A stretch of DNA of 62,000 nt. Source: Acanthaster planci (taxonomy: Eukaryota > Echinodermata > Asteroidea > Valvatida > Acanthasteridae). The stretch spans positions 6,362,932 to 6,424,931 of the forward strand of contig NW_019091362.1 in the NCBI RefSeq assembly GCF_001949145.1, written 5' to 3'. Positions 1-13,600 of this stretch are shown here, one piece after another (the first letter of the stretch is position 1; each line of letters begins with the position of its first letter). The notes under the pieces were generated by a model that searched no databases, was not told where the DNA came from, and saw only the letters and a list, made by a program, of their open reading frames with translations. Position numbers and translations under genes: made by a program.

Positions 1-633
1 TGCAAAAACTATCCAGTAATAGTTGCACTGGCGCTAACATCCCTGTTTTGTATTGGTCTTAAAAGTCCGTTCTTTTGATGACCATGCTTGAACTGCTAAA
101 TGACAAAATCATTGAACAGTGACAGCAATATTCATTTATGCTCTCTTTTCAACGTTTCTTACATCTTAGCTTGTAATTCAATTGTTGCATGCGTACTAAT
201 GTTCAACGTTCCATCGAAATGTATTTAATGAAATTTTAATTTCAGCATTTTTCTTTTGTTATCTTTATGTTTGTACACAGTCCATCCCACGAAATAGGCC
301 TAAGGGTTTCTATAATAGAAAGCGTGGGTTTTAAATTACCGAACCGAAACCCACTCCCATTTATTAATTTATTATTTATTATCAAACAATACCACCGTAC
401 ATGAACACGGTCAGTCAAGTGGGGAATTAATAAGTAGTATTGTTTGAATTCCCCGATGCATGTCGGGTCGTATCCCTTGGCATATTTTTCCATTTATACG
501 CATGCTTTTATTATCCTGCGTTGTTTTACAGGCTTAGCATATTTTTATTTGCGACAAGAAATTGTTCTAGCGTGTCCTCTCAATACTCAACCCTCCAATC
601 AGTACATAAGTTTGAAACAAGATGTAACACTAC

Positions 634-904
634 CTCTGTGCTTAGGATGAAGAAGAGCTAACTCTGCATTCATCTCAACTTTCACAGTGGCAGTTTGTCT
701 TCTAGGGGCAAAGAAACCAGGCAATAGTTGTCGGAGACGCTCGATTATTTCCATGGAAACATGGAAATGCCGTGCAGAGTTAACCTGGACAATGTCATCA
801 TACAGAGAAAATCCATCTCTCAATTCTATCCTCTTCAAGATAGAAATTATGTCGCCTTTCATGAAGGCCATTCCAAGCAGCCACGTTTTCATTTGTTTCC
901 CTTT
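634..904 (-). CDS. Possible exon of an unidentified minus-strand gene
   Basis: An open, coding-looking stretch of 90 codons with a good acceptor (GTAGCCTGCAG) and a donor (GTAGTG). It contains KGDIISILKRIELRDGFSLY, the segment MEIIERLRQLLPGFF, and ends LLHPKHR. I do not recognise the family. It is mostly helical in appearance, with no signal peptide or membrane segment. It could be an internal exon of a gene extending left of the window, or a decayed element. Confidence 0.35.
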
Positions 905-1069
905 CTGCAGGCTACAGTCAAAGCCATACGTAGTAAAAAATATTCTTTCTCACCAAAGAAGACGTATACATCTTGATTTTACAGCATTGTTTAACGTCTT
1001 CTGACTCTGCAACGCTGCTATCGTTCCGGAGGGAATTACCTCCAAACAATAAACTTAGAAAGGCTGTCA

Positions 1070-1627
1070 GTGATATTGCTCGTCTTTGGCGTTCTCCTTG
1101 CCTAAATAAAACATTTTCCCTTGCAACAAGTCCTTGATTCTCAAAGTGTCAAATGGTTCCAACCCTTTTTTTTGCGTCGTCTTCGATCTTGATCAAGGAA
1201 TGTGAGTATTGATCCATTTATGGGCTCCGCATCGAAATTATTACACCAGTAATTCCAGTCGTCCATGGAAAAGTAATGAGTAGACATTTTCAAACAATTA
1301 TTATGCCCATTGATCCGCTATAGGTCTTTCCCAGCTGAACTCAATAACACGAAAGACAGTCATGAAGCTTAGATCATTGTCGCAAACTGTAACCCTTTCC
1401 AAAGTGAGCGAATTCCACAAAGGAAACAGCTTTTGTTGAAGCATAAATTGTACAACATAATGAGATAAAGAACCAATTAAGTTGGCGTTATAATGTTCAT
1501 AAATTTCTGTGATCACGGTTTGTAAATTTATAAATACAACTAAACGAAAACAAACAGGATGAGTTGTGACAAACAAGGTTGGGGCAATCAAGTTGGTGAA
1601 AATGTTGGCAAAAAATCCACGCTGCAT
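1070..1627 (-). other. Coding-looking minus-strand stretches, unidentified
   Basis: Two parts. At 1627-1301 an open frame contains LQTVITEIYEHYNANLIGSL and LSFMTVFRVIEFSWE. At about 1291-1070 an open frame beginning MSTHYFSMDDWNYWCNN continues with EPINGSILTFLDQDRRRRKK. It then appears to shift by one base at an 8-base homopolymer (T run near 1166-1173) into LEPFDTLRIKDLLQGKMFYL. The shift could be an assembly error, a decayed gene, or chance. Function not recognised. Confidence 0.25.
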
Positions 1628-2494
1628 AAAGTTGATTTAATAGTAACTGTCCACACCCATGACGAAACATCATGCATTTACATTTTTTTACAACCGAAAG
1701 TGGAGGGTTAAAACGAGAAGAGGCTGAAACGGCCTTCTGATACCATCCTGGTCAAAGACATAATCAGTGTGCACTGTGAGCATGCATAAACACGTGTACT
1801 GTATGGTGTGTTCAGCATACCCTGCGGTTTCAGCAGTCGCTGAGTCTGAACTCCCCTGTGGCTGCCGAGTTAATTGAACTTGGTTAGGAGTAGATACTTG
1901 CGGTCTGACAGGGTTTCTGCACAAACCCCTTGTGCAAGGTGTGTTTGTGTGGAAGTATCGAGGTACCAACTTCTACGACAGTGTGCTGGTTATGGTTCCT
2001 TGCAAAAAGAAATTCAATATTCAGAGGCAGTATTCCTTTTTTCAAACTTAAACATTAAATCACACAAGTGATATTTGTAAAGGTCGTAAATAGATAAGGT
2101 ATTAAATTTGACAAATAACGGGGCGGAGTGATCTCTAACGCAAGAACCATTTATAAGCCTTAACAATTTCCTCTGAATCGCAATTTCTCAAGGTAAGTTT
2201 GATGAGTTTACTGGTTAGACGTGACAAGGCAATATTTCTTGTGCCTCGTCAACTCCTTCAATGTCGCTTTCTTGTTGCTTTCTTCGTCAAAACAATAAGA
2301 CGAACATGACAACTGATCACTGTCATAATCGGAAAAAGCATCAACGCTGAAGTTATCGTCGCTTGAGTCTGACTTGATTGCACACGCTAACGCTACTACA
2401 TTACGTACATATCGACGCGTCGTTGTGTAACAGTAAACAGTCACCGGATAAAGGACTCCGTCCTATGACGTCACGATTCTTGGACATTTCTCCC

Positions 2495-2524
2495 ATTGAT
2501 CTCCATTATATAATGGAGATCAAT
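2495..2524. repeat. Perfect 30-bp palindrome
   Basis: ATTGATCTCCATTAT is followed at once by its exact reverse complement with no spacer. It lies about 2 kb upstream of the NADSYN1 start. Confidence 0.9.
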
Positions 2525-2599
2525 AATTTCTTCAGACAACTTTCTGTACCCGACGGCTGTTGTTTAGCTTTTGCTCCCGGATCCAGAAGGGAATGAAAT

Positions 2600-4500
2600 A
2601 GGGTCGTGAAAACTATAAATTGTTACCATATTTCCGCGCATTTTTAAATTGTGCAAATAAGTTTTCTGGTTGAATATATATTTGTTTTATGTGTTCATGC
2701 ATTTTTTACAAGAAATCTTCCCAGCACGGCCCATCCCCTTAAACATAAGCAGTTTTTTTTGTGAAGTAAGATGGCAGTTGACTTATGGCTTCAATTTAAA
2801 AGGGCGCTCCTCTCTCCCATCTAGTTAGGGGCAAGTTCGGTCAGCGACATATTGTCAACCAGTGGTCGATTTTGAGTGGAAATATATGCATTAAATGTAA
2901 AATTTGATATACTTTCCTATGTACCAGTGAAAGTAGAGGAATATCATTGTAGGCTTCACCCTACAGATCGTCAAAGTTTAAATAACAAAATAAAATAAGG
3001 CTCAGCAATCAGACGCATATGAGTTGGAAAGTGACAGCAGAATATGTATTACAGTATTTGCTTGATTTGGACACTATAAGCACAGGATGATGGCAATACG
3101 ACGGAAGATGGAGTAGTAGCATGCAGTGTGCGATATATGGTTCGATTTGCTGAGCTGTCCAAGAGACATATAAGGAAAAATAATAGCGAATTTGGCTGCA
3201 AATAGTGCCGACGTGTCTAAATTGACAAGAGGTATGAGTAAAGGAAAGCGCCCTCTGGCTTGACCAACAATCTGCACCAGAAAAATGAAATAGCGCCCTC
3301 TCGTAGGCTTTACCAACAACAACAAAAATACGTCTGGCTTCTGCAATCATGGGTATATGGGTGCACTGCGCTCATTCAAGCTCCATTGAAAATAGTGTAA
3401 CATCAACCAAGTTTGGAGCCCCATGGCAGGCAACTGAAGTCCCTGAGGCCTCTCAAACAAAAATCAATGTGTTGTTTGGTCCTTCAGATTTCATTTGATT
3501 TTAGTAGGTTAACCGATGAATTTTTTAATTATCCGCCCAAAACAAACTACTCACCCCCCAAAAAGTGAATGTTGCCAAGCCCTCCCAGCGGCCATTTTTC
3601 AAGTGACATTCTTCACCTTCCTCGGGCTCTTCTGACTAATTTTCAATCCCATTTTTGTCTGCTTTGCCCCCAGATGGGTGCTCCTGAATCTACAGAGATG
3701 ATCCCGGGCCATACTGACACAATTCCACCATTTCTTGGCCCAAACAGACCCCTCTTTCTGAAACAATCTCTGGGGGGTACTTTTTGTGTGCCTCCGCCTG
3801 GCGGAGAATTTTCCTTGAATTGGGACACTGCACCCATATCATTTTTAAAATGGCTGGATGCAGGCATGTGGATTATCACAAACTTGGTTAACCCACCTAA
3901 AACATGAAAAGAAATAGAATGATTGGCCGCCTGAACGGACAAAAATTCAATTTTTGTTTACACTGTTTTCATTGGGACTTGAATAAAGCGTGGAGGTAGA
4001 ATGAATAAAGGCACTGAGCCCTTTACGCGACGCGCGTACCGCCACACCTTGAACGCCTTGCGATATGTAGAAGTGCACACACATAAGTTCATTATGTGTA
4101 GAGTAAAAAAAAATCATCCACGCGCACTTCTGCCAGCTCTGGTGCATAATCCACTATTTTAGTTCCAGTAACTGAGACGATTGAGACACCCATGTCGCAA
4201 AATCCAACGGGCACAACGCCTTGAAACAAGAGGCTCACTGTTAAGTTGATAGGCCGCCCTCAACTTTAGCCCTGCGTTCACCGTTTATGTACCGGTAGGT
4301 CAAAGGTTGCTGGTTATGTACGAGGAAAGGTGTTTGTAGGCCTGTAGTTGATGTCGAACATTTGCCTGATAGTTACGCCAAATTTACTGGTACAGTACAT
4401 CGTAATGGTGCTGGGTCTAGGTGTACTTCGTACATAAAACTGATGTGAGCCTTGAGCGTGTTGAGTTTGAGGTCGGAGTATTGAGAATTTGAGAATCGTG
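2600..4500. other. Upstream region of NADSYN1, no gene seen
   Basis: Only short open frames without family resemblance. A CG-bearing patch (CGCGACGCGCGTACCG near 4027) is the most promoter-like sequence, about 540 bases before the ATG. I cannot place a transcription start. Confidence 0.5.
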
Positions 4501-4567
4501 TGTTCTAACTTCTATTGACCTGTTACCCGTGGCCGTGCCCAAGTTGAAGCCAATTTGATTCAGCCAT

Positions 4568-4652
4568 ATGGGGAGAAAAGTCACACTTGCAACATGCACA
4601 CTGAATCAGTGGGCAATGGACTTCGAAGGCAATTGCAAACGGATTCTGAAAA
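4568..4652 (+). CDS. NADSYN1: NADSYN1 exon 1, start codon and first nitrilase strand
   Basis: This exon encodes residues 1-28, beginning [10 protein letters not shown] and continuing [11 protein letters not shown], which matches the start of animal NADSYN1. It ends in a GTAAGT donor after the first base of codon 29. An in-frame TGA 10 bases upstream of the ATG (4556-4558) rules out a longer N-terminus in this exon. Intron 1 is 3.9 kb. I see no TATA box or other core promoter signal in the 300 bases upstream. Confidence 0.93.
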
Positions 4653-7600
4653 GTAAGTTTAACCTTTTCCAAGTTTGATTTAAAACGAAAGCCATCCCAA
4701 TAGTACTGTACAGCAAACGTAGCCTCCGTAGGGTAAGATCATATAGGCCATGTACTAAGGCCTACCCCTGTACTAGCCTGCCCTAAGTAGGCTTAGCCAA
4801 TGGACATCACTTTTTTCCCCATGGGCCTTGCTGTGGTTTATTTAAGCCATCAGAAAGTGATAAAATGCCCTGAAATGTCCAATTTAGCAGTGAAAATACA
4901 TGTACATGTACAAACTGCACATGTACATGTAATTACATGTAGGCCTACATGTACATGTACTTGGAAAAACTAATTTCATGCTAATAATTTTTCAGGCCTG
5001 GCTCATGGAGTTTGTGCACAGCAGGTACATCACTACGTGTTGTCAGAGTAACTTGGACTCTACAAATTGCCTTTGCTATTAATTTCGAATCTGGGTCATC
5101 TCCTACATGGGACAACTCATACCCAGGTCGACTCGTGCCCCAGTCAACTGGTACCCCAGTCAACTTGTGCCTGAGTCAATTCCTATCCGAGTCAATTCGT
5201 ATCCGAGTCAATTCGTAATTTCGTACCCTTGCATGTATTATTGTCATCTGTGGATAATCCTACCAATAGCTGCTTTGCTTGCAAAGACTAAATTTTTTAA
5301 TTAATTTTAATTTATTAATTACGTTATACAATCCTCTCCTTCACTTTAAAAAAATCCCCGTAAGTTGGGCCACCGCGCGAACCAAATCTTGTCGCGCGCC
5401 CGGAGCGCTAGCTCTGCATTAGCGTGGCCCGCCTGGTTTTCAGTTTTCCTTCCGGAGTTGCCTTTGATCGAGCTCAAGTCTTACCCTGATCAGTATCCAA
5501 TCCAAATTTTTGTATGGCGCCATTTATGACATCATTGGCCTAATATGAAATGTAAGGGTGTGGCTGCCGCAGATTGGCAAACATAATGCTAAATTTGAAT
5601 ATGCATAAGCACAATTGGATGTAGTGAGAATTTAGAATTGAATTTAGTTGTGCAGCGAAAATGCCGTACCGGTATGTTGCGTGTTCTCGGTTGATTATTA
5701 GTGAATTCTCACCACATGGTTTTTACAACCATCGTGTGATGCAGCGCCATCATAAGTTTATAGCACAAGTGCCGAGCATTAGAGCGGCACCCATTCGGCA
5801 CTGGTTCGGCACAACTCGATATCCATTTTTCGTTATGTTTGCTTATTATATCACGTTTTCTTGCATGCATTCAGTGTGCTACCAATATTATTAAACCGAA
5901 CAACCGAACCGACCAGTTTGGTTCGGTTAGAAAGTGCAATTAATGTTCGACAATTTTGGTTTGGTTTGGTGGTTCGGCTGCAGCGCTATGCTAATGTACG
6001 GAGTACGAGTTGTCCTGGGTACGAGTGGTCCCTGGTACAAGTTGACCTGATTCCTTAATGCCCTGTAGATGACATCATGACACACAATCCCGGCAGACCT
6101 TTCCCAAAAAGCATGTGGTATTTACACGCGCATGCCAACAACTGTTTCCTGAGGGGTGCAACCCCTTGTGTACAACTCAATGTGGTCAACGCTACTGAAC
6201 ATTGAATCGATCAGGAAACAGTTGACATATTTCAAAGTTGGTTCAAGAAGAAGAAGAAGGAATTGATTGTGATATCACCTCGCAAGGATGTCTGTTTTGT
6301 GACAGAGCATACTATCTAAAACTTTTGAGTATCTTCCGTTTTTTTAGAACGACACAGTCACAAAAGCAATATCCTTGCTACCGTAAATCTTTACTTTGCC
6401 ACCTTCACCATGAAAAGCGTGAAAGATCAAAAAGGAATTTACAGACTATCCAGGGGTCATTCCATGAGGTTGGGGCACAATTTGGGACAGTGTCCTTGTT
6501 ACATTGGTAACTTTTACTGCCTGTCATGACCTGTAGAGTAGGTCATTTACTCTGTAAAAATAACACACACACCTCTGTATTCAGCCTTGCAAAATGTATA
6601 TCAGTGTCAGTTTGAAATCGGCATGCAGGGAAATAGCTGTTCATTTTTACGGAACCCATGTAACAATGGACACCGTCACAAATTATGCCCCGCCCTCATT
6701 ATGGAATGACCCAGAGAGAAGCTGGATATTGGAAGGAGCTCATTCACTTCACTTTGGCCACTCTGTGAAAAGAAGTGTGGACATGACACAACATGCTGTT
6801 GTTCACATTGAACATGCGCATACTAGCACAAAACGTGATGTAGTGATAGACAAGGACTGATGTTCACTACCACCATGCACCTCTCGCCATCGTCTGCCTT
6901 GGCCAGTGCTTTTGTTTGTGCTGAATTCATGCATCCAGTGCAGGTGGTTCATAACAATGCAATATTCCAACGAGAGGTTGCCAGTTTTTCAAGTTTACTG
7001 TCAACATAATGGATAGTTGAGGTTTCTTGAGTTTCAAAGCATGGAAGCAGTTTTCAGCCACCTCATAAAAATACCATCTTGATTAACCGTAACTGCCCAA
7101 GGGTTGCTGGACCTAACTTTCCCCATTTGTGCACAGAGGCTGTTGGACATAGTTTTTCTGAGATATGCCAAACCCAATGCAAAAGCCATCTGTCTGAGCC
7201 TACCAGACCTACATGTATCCCCACAGAATTAAACACTTATTCTGTGTGGTTCGGGAAGCTTAGGGTTAAATAAATTTGACATTCTTCTAGAAATACACTT
7301 ACAAATCTTCTTCTTGACAATCAAATAGTAGGTGTAATTTCCCTGCGCTTAGCCAGCAAATACGCTGCACTGTGAAAAATGGCCTCTCCATGTCCATCTC
7401 TTGTTGGTACATTATATTATGAATTGCCTGTGTTACATGTAAATGATGTACTGTACATGTATGAACTAGGCTTATTGAGAAGAAAAGTTTTTTTTAATGC
7501 AATGTGCGTTATACATTCACATGTACATGTAGAACCAGTGCTGTTTATTTAAAAAGGTTTTATGTAAACAGGCATGTCAGCAGGCTGGGAGACCTCAAGA

Positions 7601-10600
7601 GGCTGCATGCTAGTGGCAGCGGACATGCCAGTCTTGTTTGCTACTTCGGAGCATGCTCACACAATTCTGAGCATGTGAACTTACACGTATTTCTAAGCAT
7701 AGTACAGAGGACAGTCGGAAAGGTCTGGTACCTCTGCTTCCAACAGCATCTCAAAAGTATCCCGAGTCGTAGACAAGCAGCCCGTACATGTAAATGCTCA
7801 TTTCCTTCTGACGTCAGCTTGTAGTGGCTTGTGCGTATGTGCATGAGAAAAAGGAAGTCAGAGTAATCTGCTGAGGCTGTTCACTCAACCACAAGATTCT
7901 TTATTTTTAGTTTGGGATTCTGTCCCCTCACTTTTTAGACAACTTCTTGTAGTACCTTTCGTTGCTCAGTTGGAGGTAGTTCCAATCATACATTGCGTAA
8001 GGATTTGGTTTTAAATGTGATGGATGAAACTTATTTCCGTTTTGTAAATCAGAACAATTATATTTGTGTTCTGTGAACATGGTGAATGGATAAATATTTG
8101 ATTTTTTTTACTTGATTTCAAGCGCAGGAAGGTCTACCTTCTTCCATAACATACCGTACCCGTGTGTACATGGAAGCTTTTGTGTTAAGCCACTTTTTTC
8201 CTCTCTTTTACAAATTTGTACATACACTGTAACTGACTGTTACTGGAAAACTCTTTAGTTTCAGCAAATGAAAGAGCTGCTTGAGATTTAAAATCAAAGT
8301 TATTTAGAAGCAGGCTAATTCTGCAGGTACTGTCTCTGCCGTACATTCTGGGGATTGGATGTGGGGGGAAGAGATATGCAGCCGATATGAAAATTAAATT
8401 TGATTTCAAAAATCTGGTTGTGAAATCAAGACAATTTTACATGTATAATGTAAGTAATTTTGGAACACACATGTCCAGCCTTGAAAGGGTACATGTACAT
8501 GACAGGTACATGTATGTAAGTGTATGGTTTAATATGTGTGAGTGTAATATTCTTTCCTTTCTGCTAATTTGTATCAAAACCTCTGTTTTTAAAATCACAG
8601 GCATAGAAATTGCCAAGTCCTTGGGTGCAAAATACCGCCTAGGCCCGGAACTAGAAATATGGTGAGTCCTGTGGTTTGCTAAATCTAGGTGTGCTGCAGT
8701 GTAAGGTGCCTCTACTGATAACACAATTAGAGAATATCCTTTGTGTTGGGACAGGATATGTTCATCTTCTCTCATCTTAGAAATGAATATATCCTGTCGA
8801 GCCTTTTAATCCTTGCTCTGTTATGTAAATCTTCCGCGTCACTTCAGTGTTCAGATTTCTTCATCACTGTGGATGCCTTGCTGTCAGACACCATGTGCAT
8901 GTACGTCATGTATGTTTTGCAGTGGAAGTCGGCAACACATTTATGGTACATCCCTAACTTTTTTGGACCGGGATGCTGGTGAACAAAATAGCATCCCCAA
9001 CTCCGACCATGTTTAGCCACAAACATAATCAAACTCATCAATGTCAGAAACCCACCGAAAAACCCTAGATATTTATGATTTTACAACCTCAGAAAAATGT
9101 GTTGCCGCAGGCATGAATTGGAGTCTTTGTCAATGAGTTGTGACATACTCCAAAGCCCTTACCTGCCAATGTACCCCCTCCACATACATTTTTATGTGGG
9201 GAGGTATATATTGGCAGGTGCACAGGTATATAGTACATGTATCTCACTCATTTACAGGTGCATCATGAGAGCAAAGGTTAAACTACTCCTTTGAGTGTGA
9301 GTTGTGCTGTCCTGTGCGTTGACAGTGCCAGACTTTTGAAAGTGTACATGTGCACACCCTGGCTGTACTCCAATACCTTTTAGAATTTTCTGAAACACTA
9401 ATCCAGATGTGAGTTGCGTCGAGTAGTCTTATGATGTACAGTGTATACGTACACAGCAAATGCATGTACATAGATGAATTTCCCCTTATGTCAACTGAAT
9501 CATACAGAACTCAGGTGAAAAATTCCAGCCCTTTTATTACAGACAATGAAGTCAGAAACTGAATTTGTATGGAATTGTAAAATGATGGCCAACGATACCA
9601 GTTGAGTTGACCTGAAGATAGATGTGCTTACATGTACATGGTGGCGCACAACCATGCAGGAAAGGGTATTGCTCACAGGTTTTGCGCGTGAATGGACACT
9701 TGACAATGTCATTGTCATTGAATTGACACAAAAACTGCCCTCCGCGATGCACTCTACAAGCACACAATCTCATGCACTGTAGTTGTGGGGACATACACTT
9801 GACATTTTACCTATTTTGTGGGGACTGAAACCGTAGTGGGGACTCAGAAATGTCCCCACAACTCGGTTCAAATTTCCCTAACAAAAGAACTTGTCCCTTG
9901 AATGCGGTAAATGCCTACCTACTTGTGTGTGTAAATGTACTTGCATTCTGGATATTCACATGTACATGTTTGCTACGACACCTGACCTGGAAGCTCCTTA
10001 ATTTATCGTCAAAAATCAAAGATTCTGAGCTTCTACTGTACATACGTGTGTGTAGTTCTACAACCCATAGTTTTGGTACATTCATTACATACATGTACAC
10101 ACATGGACTTGAAGGTAAGAGACTTCAAAACCTGTATAACATACAGGACCCATACATTGTACCAGTATAGTACTAGTACATTGCAGCTGCAAGAATGGCA
10201 AGAGGCTTACGGTTTGGAATGTCAAGTGCATGAACACACATGTACATGTACTTCAAAGCCAGGTATTACACTGTGTTTTGGAGGACAAGTAGGATTCAGC
10301 TGACTTACATGTAGCTGTACATTGTACTTGTATCCAACACTGTGCCCATGGAGCACAACGGCAAGAAAAGGTGACAGCTACTGGGATATACATGGACGTG
10401 TACCCCCCGGGTTTGAGTGGAAACAAACTGAAGTCAACTTTGCAAAGTATTTTAGGTACCAAAGGTGATCTCTTCTGTTCTCCTGAGTTTGTCCTCGGTG
10501 ATCCATTTAAATTTTCCAGCCCTCCTAAATATTTGTTTCATTTTTTTGTAGGGGGGATCTAGATACTGTTAGTTCTGTCAATTCTTGCTAAATGTTCTGG

Positions 10601-13600
10601 TCAGAGGACCTACGGTATGCACAAGAACTTGCACGTTTGTGGTACACCAAAGATATTAAATCACAGAAGAAACGCAGTCTGGCAAAACTCAGGTTTTATC
10701 CATTTTAAATCTGTGTGTTGTGTGTCTGAAATGTGTTATTTAAGTGTCAATGCACAAAGAGATCTTCAGTGAAATTCCAAACATTGTCAATGTTCTCTCA
10801 ACCATGTATATCTTTAGCTCATGTTACATGTGCTTTGATGCTGTGACGTCTAAATTTAACATGGGATGTAGAAAATCATTTCCCGCACGAATTTGTTGCT
10901 TTCTCCTACAGTGGCTATGGTTGCAACGACCATTTCTACGAATCTGATACCTGCTTACATTCCTTCCAAGTTCTGGCTGAGCTCCTCAAGTCAAAGGTCA
11001 CACAGGACATCATATGTGATGTTGGAATGTGAGTACACATTTCGTTAGCTATACATATAAACTACATATACATGTACGTTACATGTAATGTTGCCTTTGA
11101 ATTCTCGTGTAAGAAAGGAATAAAGACCGTTGTTAAGGACCGAACTTGGAATTTGTATTGATTGTAATTTAGATTTTTTTGGTTGCCTGAGGGTGCTGTT
11201 CTAAGGCAGAGGGTGTTCTTTTTTGGAATTTGGGTGTGGTCAGTTTTGTACATGTACACCATACCATGTATGCCTACATGTACATTAAGACAAGCAGTCT
11301 TGGAGATTCATGTGTGACATTGATAGTTAACTGACATCCATAGAAGCTCAGCAAATTTGAACCATGCCACGGGACGTCATGTCACATCATACTACCATAC
11401 ATGGTACTGTACCTGCTTTAAGAGCACCTGATTTGTGACACACATTGACAATTCACAAATAAAGACCACTTCTAGCATGAGTAGCAAACTGAGCTTTTTT
11501 GTATGGACAATCACTGTAACAGTTGGAGGTTACAGTTGTGCTTCTCAAAAGACAAACACAAGTAGAGAGAACTGTGCAATTGGGGGTGGGCTTTTTTGGT
11601 GGAAGGGTATTACCAGCAGTGAATGTCATAAACAGGCAGCACATTGGCAAGTTGGACATCATCTGGCTGTTTGCCTCTGATGAAGGGAGTGCAGTAATTG
11701 TTTTCATGTTTTTTTTGTTCTCAATTTTAGGCCTGTTCTTCACAAAGGTGTCCGCTATAACACCAGGGTGATCTTTCTAAACAGGTAATGAAGTTAGTCA
11801 GCGTGTACTTCAGGTATCACCGATAAAATGTGCAACATGTGCCCGATTGCCTTTCTGGTCATTTATTTGAGCTTTTGCTTCCCCCTTTTTGTTTTTTTCA
11901 GGAAAGTGTTGTTGATCAAGCCCAAGTCAGATATGGCTAACTATGGGAATTACCGGGAACTGCGATGGTTTAAAGGTTGGGCCAAGGAACGAACAGTGGA
12001 GGAGTACTTCCTCCCAAGGATGATCACACGAATAACTAATCAGGTCGGGCATTGAATGAAATCTTATCCATCCACGTAACACCAAGTGTGACATTACACA
12101 TACGTGAACATATACACGTATGTTTACATTTATGTGTACATGCACCCTAACTGCAACCGGGACTTGATTTTGAAGCATCAAGTCCACCTCGTCATATTTG
12201 ATGTGATGGACTGTGTGCTTAACCATGCTCTGAATGGTTTAACCCTCAAAGACCGGGGGAGAAGGGGGAAATCTAACCCCCCGCCCCTCTGACGTGTTCT
12301 AAGATATCATTACAATGCATTTTATACAAGGCATCATACAAGGCATCAATCCGGTTTGGGTTTTTTTTGTTTTTTCATGTCAACCCCGAAAAACTCTTTT
12401 CCAGTAATGTCTTTCAATAATTTGGACACAGATTTTGTGAAACTCTTAAATTGCTTGCAAGTCTGGATTTTAAGTTTTGTGGCGTAAAGTTTTAAAGGGG
12501 TTAGCAAAATGTGCCTGCAAAATGACTTAGATTCCATGTATGGCATCAAACACTGTGTTCGCATTTTGAATTTGTAAATGTTCACGAATTTCTGTTTCTT
12601 TTCTTTTTTTGCAGACAACAGTTCCCATTGGAGATGGAGTCATTTCCACTCAAGACACATGCATTGGGACTGAGATCTGTGAAGGTCTCTGGACAGCTAA
12701 CAGGTTAGTGACAAAGGACATGTACATATCTGTAGACACATGAGCCCTGACTTGATCATTTTTGTCATTTCAAACGACATTACCCGAATGTGGTCAAGCA
12801 TTGGTCACCCATTGTCGTTTTGGGTGTAATCTTTGGCCAGCCTCATGGTCATGTATGGCAATGGCGCTCCCATGGAGTGCTTTGTCAGGTGTACAACCTG
12901 TCAGTGAGGACTCCAACTAGAGAGGTTTGGAGGTCGCTCATTTGTGTATTAAAATATTAGTTTGGCTTTCACTGCAAGTTTTGGATTCTCAGCTGTCTTC
13001 ACTGTAGTAATATTCAGTCAGGAAAATGTGAGACATTGTCCTAACAGGAATTTTGAAGTGACTTGTGCAAAGATGTAATTGAGCAAACGTTAACAAGGAC
13101 CTTGACCGGTATTCTGACCGTATTCCAATTGCATTGATTGTTGTTGCTCTCTCGTGTAGCCCACACATTGGGATGTACTTGGACGGTGTGGAGATCATCA
13201 CTAATAGTAGTGGTAGCCATCATGAGCTGCGGAAATGTCACACAGTCATCGACTTGGTCAAAGCAGCCACTTACAAGGTACCTTGGTGGGTTACTTGTTA
13301 AGTCAGTTTGATGAGGTCTCCCAAGAAGTCAAATAATTTGCACTCTGGCCCAATTTCTGGCGGTGGAATTTACAGATTCACAGATGTGCTCATTATGGTT
13401 GTCTGCATGCATGCAAAGCTTCACAAAGATTTGTAACAGGACAGCCCAGATTTCTGACTGGAGAAAGTTGGAAAAAACAGAAACCCACATTTTTAGCCTG
13501 AAGTGAGAAATATTTCTAAACTATTAACCACTTCCTGCCGGGGCAGTTATCAATGTTGACAGTGCTGAGCTGGGATATTTATCCTTTTTTTTTCTGTTTT

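Noticed and set aside
2861-2900. Short peptide NQWSILSGNI resembling the LNQWALDFEGN start of NADSYN1
   Set aside because: No start codon or donor fits, and the true exon with the full conserved N-terminus is at 4568-4652.
3569-3942. Overlapping open frames of about 100 codons on both strands
   Set aside because: No recognisable motif, no splice signals, low-complexity proline/glycine composition; probably chance.
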